From: a virus
Virus record (IMG/VR): IMGVR_UViG_3300046170_000265
Coordinates: 1 to 57,403 of that record
Direction: 5' to 3' (one strand)
Length of the DNA: 57,403 nt
This document shows positions 1 through 9,400 of the stretch, one piece after another (position 1 is the stretch's first letter; each line of letters opens with the position of its first letter). Below the pieces are notes generated by a model that saw only the letters and a program-made list of their open reading frames with translations, did no database searches and was not told the DNA's origin. The position numbers were made by a program, and so were the translations under genes.

Positions 1-31
1 TTGAGATTTTGGTATTTTGTAATGAATGGAC

Positions 32-80
32 GTGAGGGGCGGCTCGTAAGGAGAGCAAACCGAGCCGTTGCTCCCCTCAC
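32..80 (-). promoter_or_regulatory. RNA hairpin downstream of the A capsid gene, conserved loop
   Basis: Outer arms GTGAGGGG/CCCCTCAC and inner arms CGGCTCG/CGAGCCG enclose a 14-base loop. On the transcribed strand the loop contains TTTGCTCTCCTT. The same 12-base loop sits on a stem of different sequence just downstream of the B capsid gene (42,313-42,361), so the structure and not the primary stem sequence is conserved. A second small hairpin (94-117, arms TTAACGCT/AGCGTTAA) lies between this one and the capsid stop. No uridine tract follows, so a simple intrinsic terminator is unlikely. The loop is complementary to a Shine-Dalgarno sequence (AGGAGAG), which suggests a role in translation or RNA processing; that part is inference. 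Confidence 0.6.
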
Positions 81-147
81 TCCAATTGGGTCGTTAACGC
101 TTAGGTAAGAGCGTTAATCATTCCACTGCCCTTCTGATTCATGTGCA

Positions 148-984
148 TCAATCCGTATTCCCCGACGACAAAATGTTTCTCGCAGTCGCCTGTTTTAGCA
201 AACAGTGAGAGAACGGACGCAGGACGGCAGAACGCCACATTGACGGATCAAGCAGGAACGCATGGTCAGTCATCTGGTGGCGGTTAAGGACAGTCTTGTA
301 AGTTCCAAATGGCCCAACGTAGACATCAACCGCTGCTGTAAGCGTTTTGTTGTCATCGTTGAACGTCCGGTTCCGACCGACGCTGGTGAAGTTTGACACA
401 ATGATTGCGTCTGCGGGCTTGATCATCAGATCGTTGGTCTGCACCTTCGTTGAAACACTTCTGCCCAAGTTGAGCAGCATTGTTTCTGTAAGTGCAGCTG
501 TACCACCGGCTTCGGTAGTTGCAGCATCGATCAGCTGATCACAGCTGTCCATCTCACGGGCTACAGGTGTAGCTGAGTTGTTACCAGCTACCTGTGCGTT
601 TGATGCGCCGATCATAGCGTGTTCTAAATCCCTTTTGATGGATTTTAGCGCACGACCAAGGGCGTATGCGGTGTCTTTTGCACGTCCGTATGTCGAAGTA
701 ACATCAGCCGTGGCGGCCACCTGGAAAGCCTCTGTCAGGATCTGAGTTGTCCCGCTGAGCATTGTTGTTGGGGTCAACGCATTGATTGTTGCGTCTGCAC
801 CTTCAACCTGTGCGTTGGACGCCGGGCTGCGAAGCGCATCAGATTGGTATTGATACACACGGTTGTGTACCTTCTGCGATTTCATCATCGAGAAGAATGG
901 TGTGTCAAAGGGTGTAATATCGGTAATGATGTCCGAGACATCTTCTTTCTGGCCGATACTTTCGTATGAGGTAAATGTACTCAT
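148..984 (-). CDS. Major capsid protein, prophage A (SU10-like)
   Basis: This 278-residue protein would form the icosahedral shell. The N-terminus (YESIGQKEDVSDIITDITPF, then DTPF) and the later stretches SIKRDLEHAMIG and MIKPADAIIVS are typical of the SU10/DUF5309-type HK97-fold capsid proteins. It aligns over its whole length with the B copy at 42,369-43,259, including RPF and LNRH near the C-terminus. It lies directly downstream of the scaffold gene (30 bases), the usual scaffold-capsid order. An AAGGA-type ribosome site precedes the ATG at 984. Family assignment is from recalled motifs; the capsid role is well supported by position and conservation. Confidence 0.9.
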   Translation of the reverse strand: MSTFTSYESIGQKEDVSDIITDITPFDTPFFSMMKSQKVHNRVYQYQSDALRSPASNAQVEGADATINALTPTTMLSGTTQILTEAFQVAATADVTSTYGRAKDTAYALGRALKSIKRDLEHAMIGASNAQVAGNNSATPVAREMDSCDQLIDAATTEAGGTAALTETMLLNLGRSVSTKVQTNDLMIKPADAIIVSNFTSVGRNRTFNDDNKTLTAAVDVYVGPFGTYKTVLNRHQMTDHAFLLDPSMWRSAVLRPFSHCLLKQATARNILSSGNTD

Positions 985-1014
985 GGTATTGTATTCCTTC
1001 TTTTTTCGTTGGGA

Positions 1015-2075
1015 TTATGCTTCCCAGCGTTTTAAGAAGACGTCAGCAATATCATCCATGTCACTCCCACCATTGGCGCGAAGTTTCGCCAGCTGCTTGT
1101 CCACGTCAGATCGTTTCTGATCTGCTTGGTTTGCCGGTGCCTTCTTAGATCGAAGAACCTTTTGCTTGGCTGCTGATTTCTTTTTCTTCACTGTGCTTAC
1201 CTTCTTTGCTTCGTCATATAGTCGTGCCTTGTGGATTAGTAACACCACTGCCGGATCGACATATTGGTTCACGTCATTTTCGGGTAAGCCTTGGGCAATT
1301 GCGTAATGACGGATGTCATTGTAAAGCGCATTGCTCCAATCGGGGATTTGCTCTTGTAGGACTTTCACACATTCTACTGCTGCAGTTTTCTGCATCTCAG
1401 CTTGTTGTGCCTTCAGTCCACCGTAGTAGCTATCAGCTTCTTCGGTTAGGAATTGCAGGTTCTGGTAGGCGTCCTGAGCTTCTTTGCGAAGCGCAGCAAA
1501 GTCTTCCGTAGACATTTCCTTGGCCGCCACAAGCATATCGATTTTCTGATACGGCTCGTAGCGTTCTTGAGCTTGTTGGACCAGTTTATCAAAGACAACC
1601 TGGCTTTTTGATATTGCGTCTTCAGCTTCTTTACGCTGCGTAGCAACTTCTTGAGACTTTCGAGTAAGGCTTTTGTCCATCCCATAAAGACGTTTGAGAT
1701 CACGAATTGATGTCTGATGTGCTTTACCATCGACCATGATTTCGACTTCAGTGTCGTCAGAGAGTTCAACAGCATCGCTGTCATCGTCTTCATCAGTCTC
1801 TTCATCGACTTCAGTGTCTTGGTCAGCATCCTCTTCAGAGTCGCTTTCATCATCGTCAGTATCTTCATCGGTGGTTTCTTCCTCATCATTCTCCAGATCA
1901 TCGTCTGTCGTCTCTTCTAATTCATCGATGGCTGGAGTTGCCTCTGGTGTGTCTTCAGATAGCTTTTCAGCGTCTGCCCAACGCGCCAGAGATGGCGTCT
2001 TCCCAGTTACCGTCGTTCGAGTTCCTGAGAGTGCCCTCTTTCTGCGTGAGGTGTTTCATCTTGGACGTCGTTCAT
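1015..2075 (-). CDS. Capsid scaffold protein, prophage A (frameshifted near N-terminus)
   Basis: The gene encodes an acidic, coiled-coil protein between portal and capsid, the expected place and character of a podovirus scaffold. Residues upstream of MVDGKAHQTSIRDLKRLYG form a long Asp/Glu-rich tract; the rest is helical with many Lys, Glu and Gln and ends VFLKRWEA. It aligns with B (LKRLYG, LTRKSQEVA, RKEAED, VLEQ/VLQEQ..PDW). The likely start is the ATG at 2075 (MNDVQDETPH), matching MDNVQ in B. That frame hits a stop at about 2009, and the correct frame (LARWADAEKLSED) is offset, so there is at least one indel around 1985-2015. It is either a sequencing error or a real lesion. Confidence 0.75.
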
Positions 2076-2083
2076 GATGGTCC

Positions 2084-2371
2084 TCACTCTTCTCCTCTCT
2101 GATTGTTGTCATCGTTTGCGGCTTCACTGGCTGATCGATCTCTGTCTTCGACTTGGACACGCTGTTGTCAGTGTCCCGAAACGATATCGACCAGTGCGCG
2201 ATAATGTTGATGTGCCTTTTCCCGGGCGTCGCTTTCCTCTGGTTTTGAGTTAGCGAACGCCTGGAAAGTGGCATCAACGAGTTGGTTTACGGTCGAGTTA
2301 AAGGCTTCTGCAGCGAGTAGTTTTTCCGCTGCAATGCCCTGCTCGACCAACTTCATTTGTTGGTCTTCCAT
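2084..2371 (-). CDS. Small conserved virion-operon protein, A, with in-frame TGA
   Basis: The protein starts MEDQQMKLVEQGIAAEKLLAA and shares FNS.VN.LV, NSKPEE.D.RE and HYR.LV with the B protein at 44,326-44,599. No function is recognised. It lies between portal and scaffold in both phages. The frame meets TGA at 2168-2170 and then continues, in the same frame, as QQRVQVEDRD to a second stop at 2084-2086. B encodes the matching tail (KQRVAIRDE) after a Leu TTA codon at the aligned position. A single base change, a base-call error or stop read-through could explain this. The acidic helical composition suggests an assembly helper, which is speculative. Confidence 0.6.
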
Positions 2372-2392
2372 CTATTTTCTCCTTGGGGAAAG

Positions 2393-4423
2393 TTAACCCG
2401 TGGGACTTGCGATCCCACGGACTTCAGTTGAATTGCGCTTGAGGATCTCGAGTTCGCCCTCATCGATGCGCTTCTTGAACTCAAACTGAGCTTCTTTCAG
2501 ATCCATGTTGTCGGACTGAAGTGCGTGTGAAGCTGCTGACTTCTCACGGTCCAGCTCAATCTTTCGCTGCTGCCAGCTGTGCGTCTGTCTGAGCTTTCAT
2601 CTCAGCAACTGCAATCTGACGTTCCTGCAGCTCCATCTGCTTCTGAGCCATCTGTGCTTGCATCTCTGCAGCTGGGTCAGGCTGAGGCGGCTGGAGTTGT
2701 TCTGGTGGTGTCAGATATTCCTCGACATTCAGGATGCCCTGCTGCTCGAGGATGCTTTTGAGCATCGCATATCTGTTTTCCAGGCCGTACATCGGCTGGA
2801 TGGTCGGGTCCTGGCTGAACATACTGTGGAGCGACAGCATCTTTTGTGCTTCGCGGTCCTGTTCGCCATAGCCGAGTTTCAGCTCGACCATCACGTCGCG
2901 CTTGTCTGTCCAGGATCTTGGGTCGACCTGGACGTAAGCACCGGCCAGCTCCACGATACGCTCTTGGTCTTCGTTCTCGACGACCAGGCGGTAGATTTCG
3001 TGGAATAGCGGTTTCACAAACTGATTAGCAAAGTTACGAGCGATGATCTTCTGGCGCTGCTGGGACATTGTTGCCAGCTGCTCGACCATAGCTGCGCTGT
3101 TCTGCTTACTGATGGCGTCCTTGTTCAGACCCTGGGACAGTCGGCTGACGCCGGTATTATCCTCGAGGTCCTGGTCCAGCTGCGTCAGCGTCTGGAACAC
3201 GAATGGGTTCAACGGCGCTTGTGGCATTGGCGATATGGCGTCCGGACGTGAAACATTGACCAGGCCGCCTACCCGATTGTCGATTAGCTCGCGTGGGTTT
3301 GTAAGACCACCTTTGACCACCATGTATCTCGGGTTGTTTGTGATCATGGCGTGATCGAGGATTGAGCGAGTTAAGACAGTTCGAGCGTTCTGTGTAGCGC
3401 ACAGCTTCTCCGCAAAGTTGGAACCATAAAATGCGTGGGGTATCGGTAGCGGGCAGAATGTGATGAAAGGCCGCCTTTGGACTTCCTCAACATCAAGCAG
3501 CACGTTACCGGCCTTGATGACCTTGTGTAGGGTCGCCATGCCCGTGCCTTCGACATCGAGCATGATGTAGGCTTCGTAGCACATGATATACCGGACCTGG
3601 TCCTGGTATCCGTGGCTGCTGAAAGCCTCTATTCTCATTTCACACCGTCGTGACGAGCCAGGATCTCTGGATCTGTCTCGAACTCGATGTCTTCTGAGCT
3701 GCCGATATCCTCGAGGTTTGCATCTGGGAACATCTCCCGCAGCTCGGTCATGGTCTTGCGGGTTCTGTGTGCGCAGAAGTTGCTGTCAGGCAAACTCTTG
3801 CATTGCGCCTCTACGATGAACTCTTCTGGCGGGATAGTCTCAACCATCACCTGGGACGTGTCCCTGGCGATGCCGATCGTACCGGACACCATGCCGAGAT
3901 CATCTGTCTCACTGTCGATCAGCTCGACATCATCCTGTGCCAGGAGCATGTCCAGCTCGTCCTGGGTGATGTTCTCAAATTCCTCGAGGTCAGTGGCTTC
4001 GCTTTGCTGCCAGAAAACCTTGGCTACGCCCACCCTGGCCATCAGGCCGTCGTGGATTACCTGGCTGAATACGTCGAAGCCGTCATTCTGACGGAACAGG
4101 ACATAGTCGGTGTAGGAAGAACATACAGCTGCTGTCTGCACGTCCTCTGGACCTTGTGGTGCGAATTTGACGATGCGGTTACCCGCAGCAAAGGTTTCCA
4201 GGAGGGCAGCTTGCATAGACTGGACGGCGTTATACACGTCCTGGCTCACATACTTGCTGTTTCCATCGTGCGCCGGTCTCGGCAGCTTGGCCTGGTAGTA
4301 TTCCTGGACCTTTTTGCGTTCCCTGGACAGCTGACTGTCGTAATAGCCAACCGAGGTTTTGATATTATCCTCGACGAGCTTCACGATCTCGCTGTCGTCG
4401 AGCTTTCGATAATCTGTTTTCAT
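2393..4423 (-). CDS. Portal protein, prophage A (two frameshifts)
   Basis: The dodecameric head vertex channel through which DNA enters and leaves. The reading frame appears as two long parts (4,423-3,635 and 3,638-2,556) plus a C-terminal tail to the stop at 2393 (ending GIASPTG). B has the same C-terminal end (GIVSPTG). Comparison with B shows one A missing in an A-run near 3,637 and one extra A near 2,560. Conserved stretches include VGYYDSQLSRERKKV, SSYTDYVL, CAHRTRK.LTELR.M, RPFITF.PLP.PH and KQNSAAMVEQLATMSQQR. The C-terminus is Gln-rich and coiled. The start at 4423 (MKTDYRKLDD), four bases after the terL stop, is preferred to the upstream ATG at 4486 because it matches B. Confidence 0.85.
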
Positions 4424-4427
4424 TCGG

Positions 4428-6005
4428 TTATACCATTTCAATGTAGAGGTCAGCTGGGACATCGACCGGCTCCCAAGCCCCTTCATGGACGTGGTTTGCT
4501 AGTGCGAGTGACATGACGCAGTCGTCGAAGCAGCTGGCTTCGGCTTCCATCGCTCCACTTTCGGTAACGATGTAGGTCAACATCTCTCGGATGGTCGTGC
4601 GGTCATTGAGTTCGAGTTCGCCCTCGCGCATCGAGGCGCGTAACTGGTCTATTACCAGGGGCTTTGTTTTGGCTGTCGTTGTGAAGCCAAGTTTGACTGT
4701 TTCTCGATCAGTCAGCTTGTCGATTTGGACTTCGGTGTAGAAGTTTGGGTAAGCCATATCCTTACCGAGCCTGGTGCAGGTCAGTATTCCGTGGCTGTTG
4801 TTTTCCACGATGATGAAGGCTTCGTTGTAATATTCGCCGAGTGCATACAGGATTTCCGCGAAATAATCGGGGTGAACCTGTCCTCGCCAAGTGGCAACTT
4901 GCCTTTTCTTCGAGTCCAGAACCTGGGCAACTGACCAGTCTCCATTTCGCACACCCATAGCAACGTCTGCCCCAATGACATAGCGTTCTCCTGGGTCGTG
5001 ATTGATGTAGGTTGTCAGCTCCCCTCGCCGGTTATGCACAAACTCGTCGGCCTCGAGGGCCAGGCGTTCCTGTACATCCCTAGCTTCTGTCAGGCACTCC
5101 TGCAGCTGCTCGGGGTTGAATACGGGTCGACCGGTGGTCAGGAAGGCTTCTTCTGGCTCTGCAGGGTACTCTTGTCGCCATAGATCGACACCATTCTGGG
5201 CAATCTTTCGACGACGGAACATCAGCTGCTCATCATCCAGGTCGTATTTCTCGACCAGCTCATCTTCTTCTGGTGTTCGTTCGAAATTAGCCGGTACTGG
5301 CTCCCTGTAGTCGCTGTCGGTGAACCAGGGTATGAACACTGGCACATAGCCGTTACGGCCCTCCACTGCCCCTTTCCAGAGGTCGTAAAAGGCTCCTGTG
5401 ACACCGTTGGCGGTGCTTTCGACGAATACAGCTGTGCCTGGCGTGTTTGGCACTGCCTGGGTGAGGCCGTTCCATATCTCGAGTGCCGTGCTTTTCGGCC
5501 AGAACGCTAGCTCCGACGCATGGACGTGAGTGAGCGTTTCACCTCGGCCAACGCTGTCGCCACCCGCTGTCGCAACGACGAAACTTGAGTCAAGAACATC
5601 GAAAGACAACTCTCGTCGGCTGCTGTACTTGGTGTGCGGCCTAAGTATCTCGGGACAGTTTTCATGATACCTCTTTGTCATATCAAAAAGCGCACGGGTG
5701 CTATCGGCGTGGTGTGTAATGACCATCGCCTTCTTGGCTTTTTGTTGGGAAACGGAGTGGTAAAGATAGCCACCAGTGTAGGTGGACAATCCTTGCTGAC
5801 GAGCTTTGAGGATAATGACACGAACCTTGCCCTCGGCCTCAATTTGCTTCGTCACTGCATCATGCAGGATTTGCTGCGCTGCGTTGAGTTTCAGCGGCGC
5901 AATCTCACCTGCCTTGGTGCGGATCTTTAATGCGGATTTACTGTAGAAAGCGAAGTCATCGTACAGGCGTTTTCTAACCTGCTGTAGTTTCGGGTCCATC
6001 GTCAT
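4428..6005 (-). CDS. terL: Terminase large subunit (TerL), prophage A
   Basis: ATPase and nuclease that drives DNA packaging. The 525 residues show a Walker A-type segment LKARQQGLST, an acidic Walker B-like segment (HASELAFW), and an RNase H-fold nuclease with YVIGADVAMG, FIIVENNSHG and DDCVMSLALA carrying the expected acidic residues. The length is normal for the family. It overlaps the end of terS by 32 bases, and the portal start follows its stop by four bases. Translation could begin at the first ATG or at the second, two codons later. It is collinear with B (46,662-48,240) and contains an unusually conserved 77-base DNA block, listed separately. Confidence 0.95.
   Translation of the reverse strand: MTMDPKLQQVRKRLYDDFAFYSKSALKIRTKAGEIAPLKLNAAQQILHDAVTKQIEAEGKVRVIILKARQQGLSTYTGGYLYHSVSQQKAKKAMVITHHADSTRALFDMTKRYHENCPEILRPHTKYSSRRELSFDVLDSSFVVATAGGDSVGRGETLTHVHASELAFWPKSTALEIWNGLTQAVPNTPGTAVFVESTANGVTGAFYDLWKGAVEGRNGYVPVFIPWFTDSDYREPVPANFERTPEEDELVEKYDLDDEQLMFRRRKIAQNGVDLWRQEYPAEPEEAFLTTGRPVFNPEQLQECLTEARDVQERLALEADEFVHNRRGELTTYINHDPGERYVIGADVAMGVRNGDWSVAQVLDSKKRQVATWRGQVHPDYFAEILYALGEYYNEAFIIVENNSHGILTCTRLGKDMAYPNFYTEVQIDKLTDRETVKLGFTTTAKTKPLVIDQLRASMREGELELNDRTTIREMLTYIVTESGAMEAEASCFDDCVMSLALANHVHEGAWEPVDVPADLYIEMV
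5629..5705. other. 77-base near-identical DNA block inside terL (copy in A)
   Basis: This stretch matches 47,864-47,940 of prophage B at 75 of 77 positions, counted by eye; the two differences are C/T. Flanking terL DNA on both sides is visibly more diverged. It encodes the STRALFDMTKRYHENCPEIL region with the same codons in both phages. It may be a recent recombination tract, or a DNA or RNA signal overlapping the coding sequence. Confidence 0.7.
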
Positions 6006-6462
6006 TTACCAATAAGCTGCTTAGGAACTCTTCGGCCTTGCCGATAGTCACTTCCTGTTTTGCCGCTGGGCGGGATTTCGTAAAATCTAACACCAATCTA
6101 GCTGCTGCTAGGCGTTCCCTGGTCTCGCCTGGGACACGCATGACCTCGACCGCAGTGGTCAAAGCCTCTTTGGCGTAGTCGTCTTGGATGTCGTATTTTT
6201 CAGTCATGATTTTCACCAGTTGTTGTGCTTCCTTTTTTGCCTCAGCCCTAATGGGTTCGATCTGAGACTTTCTGTATCCGTCAGGTGTGCCTTTTGGGCG
6301 ACCTGGGTTCTTGCGTGGTTTGGTTGACCACTGTCGTCGTAATTCACGACCCTCCGGGGTTTCCATGAGGGTCGCGAAGTAATTTTTCTTTGGTGCTTTG
6401 TGTGGAGCCTTGCCTTGACCTTTGGTCGAAGGCGATTTGGCCCTCGCTTTACGCTGGGTCAC
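5974..6462 (-). CDS. terS: Terminase small subunit (TerS), prophage A
   Basis: Recognises phage DNA and loads TerL. The 162-residue basic N-terminus (MTQRKARAKSPSTKGQGK, and KPRKNPGRPKGTPDGYRKS) resembles an AT-hook/DNA-binding arm. The helical core is EAKKEAQQLVKIM, EVMRVPGETRERLAAARLVLDF, a pattern common in podovirus small terminases directly upstream of terL. The start is GTG at 6462, overlapping the stop of the polyvalent gene as GTGA. B has the same protein with an extra N-terminal segment. Assignment rests on position, size and composition. Confidence 0.8.
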   Translation of the reverse strand: MTQRKARAKSPSTKGQGKAPHKAPKKNYFATLMETPEGRELRRQWSTKPRKNPGRPKGTPDGYRKSQIEPIRAEAKKEAQQLVKIMTEKYDIQDDYAKEALTTAVEVMRVPGETRERLAAARLVLDFTKSRPAAKQEVTIGKAEEFLSSLLVNDDGPETTAG

Positions 6463-9400
6463 GCTGATAACGCTCCTTGTCCTAGAGTAAGTGCGCCTTG
6501 CTTTTCTTCTTCTTCGCCTTCAGCAACCAGCATATTTGCCATGATGGCAGCTAGTAAGGCTGCAAGAGGCATACTGTAGAGGGTGAAAACATCACCCCCA
6601 TTAAGCACCTCACGAAGCAGCTTTGCTGTCTTCGGCATCTGCTGTTTGGTCATTTTAGGGTCAAAGAAGTAAGCTGCGACTGGATCAGCCGACATTTCAT
6701 GAGGGGTTTGAAGGTAGTTTTCTTCAAAGTCGATCAAAGCCAGCTCATTCATTTGCGCCAGGTCATTACGCCCCGCTGCTTGCTGTCTGGTGATCGCTGC
6801 ACCCATTTCATCGTAGGACGGGCGTACTTTTTCACTTGTGCCATCTGGCATCGTGAGTGCGCCGGTTCTCTGGAAACGGATGATCTCATCGATGATGTCT
6901 TGGGCATCCTGTTGAGTATAGCCCTTGCGACCATCTTTACCGGTGACAGCAAAATCCATCATTGAAGCAAGTATGTCTCGGAAAGTGCCTCTGTAGACGT
7001 TCCCTACCGCAATTGGTTTCCCATCAACGGGGCGTCTGTAGGTCATTTTGCGTGATGTAGGAGCACCTTCTGGTGTGCCGGGTAAGAACCTACCCTCAAC
7101 GCCATGACCGATTTCGTGTAAACCAGCGAACAATGAACCTAATGGAGTAACTGTCTCATCCGGGTTTCGCTTGTTCTGATAAGGCTTTAAAACGCCAATC
7201 GTTTTGGCTACCACTTCACCGCTGATGCGGCTGCGGGTCATTTCTCTTGGGTCAGATGGACCTTGAGCTGCACCTACAGTGAAGCCCTTGCCCAAAGATT
7301 TTTTCCCGAAAACCTTGGCTAATTCACTTTTGTTTGTGACGAGATGAAACGCCAGATTTAAGGCTTTCGCCAGTTTTTGGGCTGTCTCAACATCTTTGAT
7401 GCCGTTTTCGTATTGAGAACCGGGTTTACCGATCTCAAACATAACTTGAGCAAGCTGCTGTGTTTCGCGTACCTCTTCAGGCTGCGCTGGCCTTGATCCT
7501 ACTGAAGGGCGGGTTTGATATTGTAATCCACTATCAGTTCTTCGCTGGCCGAAGTCGAGGGAGAGCTGTTTGCTTTGTTCAATTGACGCTGGTGCATCAT
7601 TCGTTCCGCTTCCAGCTTGCCCTGAAGCAATTCTTGCGTCTCTATCCGCATATGCCACGGCTTCTGTTGCTCTGAAGGCTTCTGCGCCTTCGGAGAATTT
7701 TTCGTAGATGAGGTTCGCGCCGAGGTCATTGTATAACTCCTGTTCGTATGCCCAAAGTATAGCCTGTGCAGACTGTGGTGTCACCCCAAGGTTTTCACCT
7801 ACTCTGGTAAACAAATCTTTCATTGTTGGGCGTTCTAATTCAGTTGGTGCATCGACCAATCCAGAGCCTTCCAGCTTTGGATCAGCTAACAAACCACCAG
7901 TGTGTCGTCTTACTGTTCTACTAGCCCACAAATCGACTGTGACTTCATGGATACCGTTAAGGTTCATGTAGAAAGGGCCAACTTTCGGTCCAAACAATTG
8001 GATGGCTGGAACAACAGCGTTTTTTCCGCCTTTGATCTTGCCTTGCGGCCCATAACCAGCCTCTTTACGCATTGCGTCAATTTCAGCTTTGGTTTTTGTG
8101 CTGTTAAGCCAGCTTATTGTCTCATTAAGGCCACGGGTGTTGAGCATATGGCGAAGAATGTAAAGTCCTGGCTCAATTGATCCAGCCTTCTGACCTAATA
8201 GTTTACCAGTGACTGGATTAACAAGGCGTTCTTCAAAGCGTTTCCGCTTGTCAGAGTAAATCTGCCCTATTTCACCTAACTCACCTGTTCTGTAGTAGTG
8301 CATGGCTAATGAGCCAGCATAACGCCAGTTAAGTTTTGGCTTTTGACCTACTGATGTGAGGGCAGCGAGTAGAAGAAACAGCTGCCTGTGATCAGGTGTC
8401 TTGTTGATTTCTGGTAACACTTCAGCAGTCGTTGCGATTGCCTCGCGAATGTCATTGTCATACCAATGCGCTGCATCAGGTGTTTTGTCTGACTGAAATT
8501 GCGCCTCTTTGGTCATTTCATCAGCGACGGTCTCAAAGTCACCAGCATCGTTGTAAGGGTCAAGGTCACGACCAAAACGCTGGTTCTGCTCATTCATCAA
8601 TTCTTCACCGATTTCACGGTGCTTTCGTCTTGGTGGAGCAGTCTCAGGTGAGCGGAGGTCAACAAAATAGTTGATGTCTTCATCTTGGCTAGTGTCGAGG
8701 ATGCCATCACGGTAAATGTTTGGACCGGATTTACGCCGTTTTGCCTGTGCTTGATCTTGCTGTTCCTGAACACGATCGACATATGGGCCGAGGTAAGCAG
8801 CTGCGCTAAGTTTGTCAGCGGCTTGATCTACTGCGTTATCAAGGATGTTATTTGCTGTCCGAACTGGGTCGCTGCCCAGATTGCCAGCCATGTTATCGAG
8901 AGCAGATGTGATGATGTCTTTGTCGTCCTGGTTTAAATCAGGATCGGTCTTAACATCCATCTTGATGCCATCGACAAACGTGCGGTTTGCTAGGATACCA
9001 CGCTGGTAGCCAGGTGACTCGTAACCGACTGTGCCTCGCGCAGGTGCTACACCTGGAACGTATGCACCGGGCCGGGTTGAGTACTTGCCTGGATTACGTT
9101 CAACCTCACCGGCTACTGCCCTTGCTAACTCTGGAAGTGCATCAGCGTAGGTTCCATCGGTCAGCATTTTACGGTAGCTGGCGATTTCTGGTGCAAGCTG
9201 TGGAACTGTTCGCTCCAACTCAGCAAGCACTTCTTTGACGCCTTCCCGTGTAAGACCAGTCGCCTTAAACATCACCGCTTCTGGCGATTGCTGTTGGGCA
9301 TCCGGGTCCATACCAGCTGGAGGGTTGTCTAGTTCGAGGTTTAGTTGGCGAAGTTCAGCTTCGCGCCGTTTCTGGGCTTCGTCCTGGTCGATATTCTGTT

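Noticed and set aside
1736-2077. Serine-rich plus-strand ORF of 113 residues
   Set aside because: It is the reverse complement of the scaffold's Asp/Glu-rich tract; Ser runs are an artefact of GAT/GAA codons read backwards.
2084-2371. TGA recoded as an amino acid throughout the phages
   Set aside because: TGA is used as an ordinary stop elsewhere (for example after the exonuclease neighbours and the endonuclease), so this single case is not a code change.
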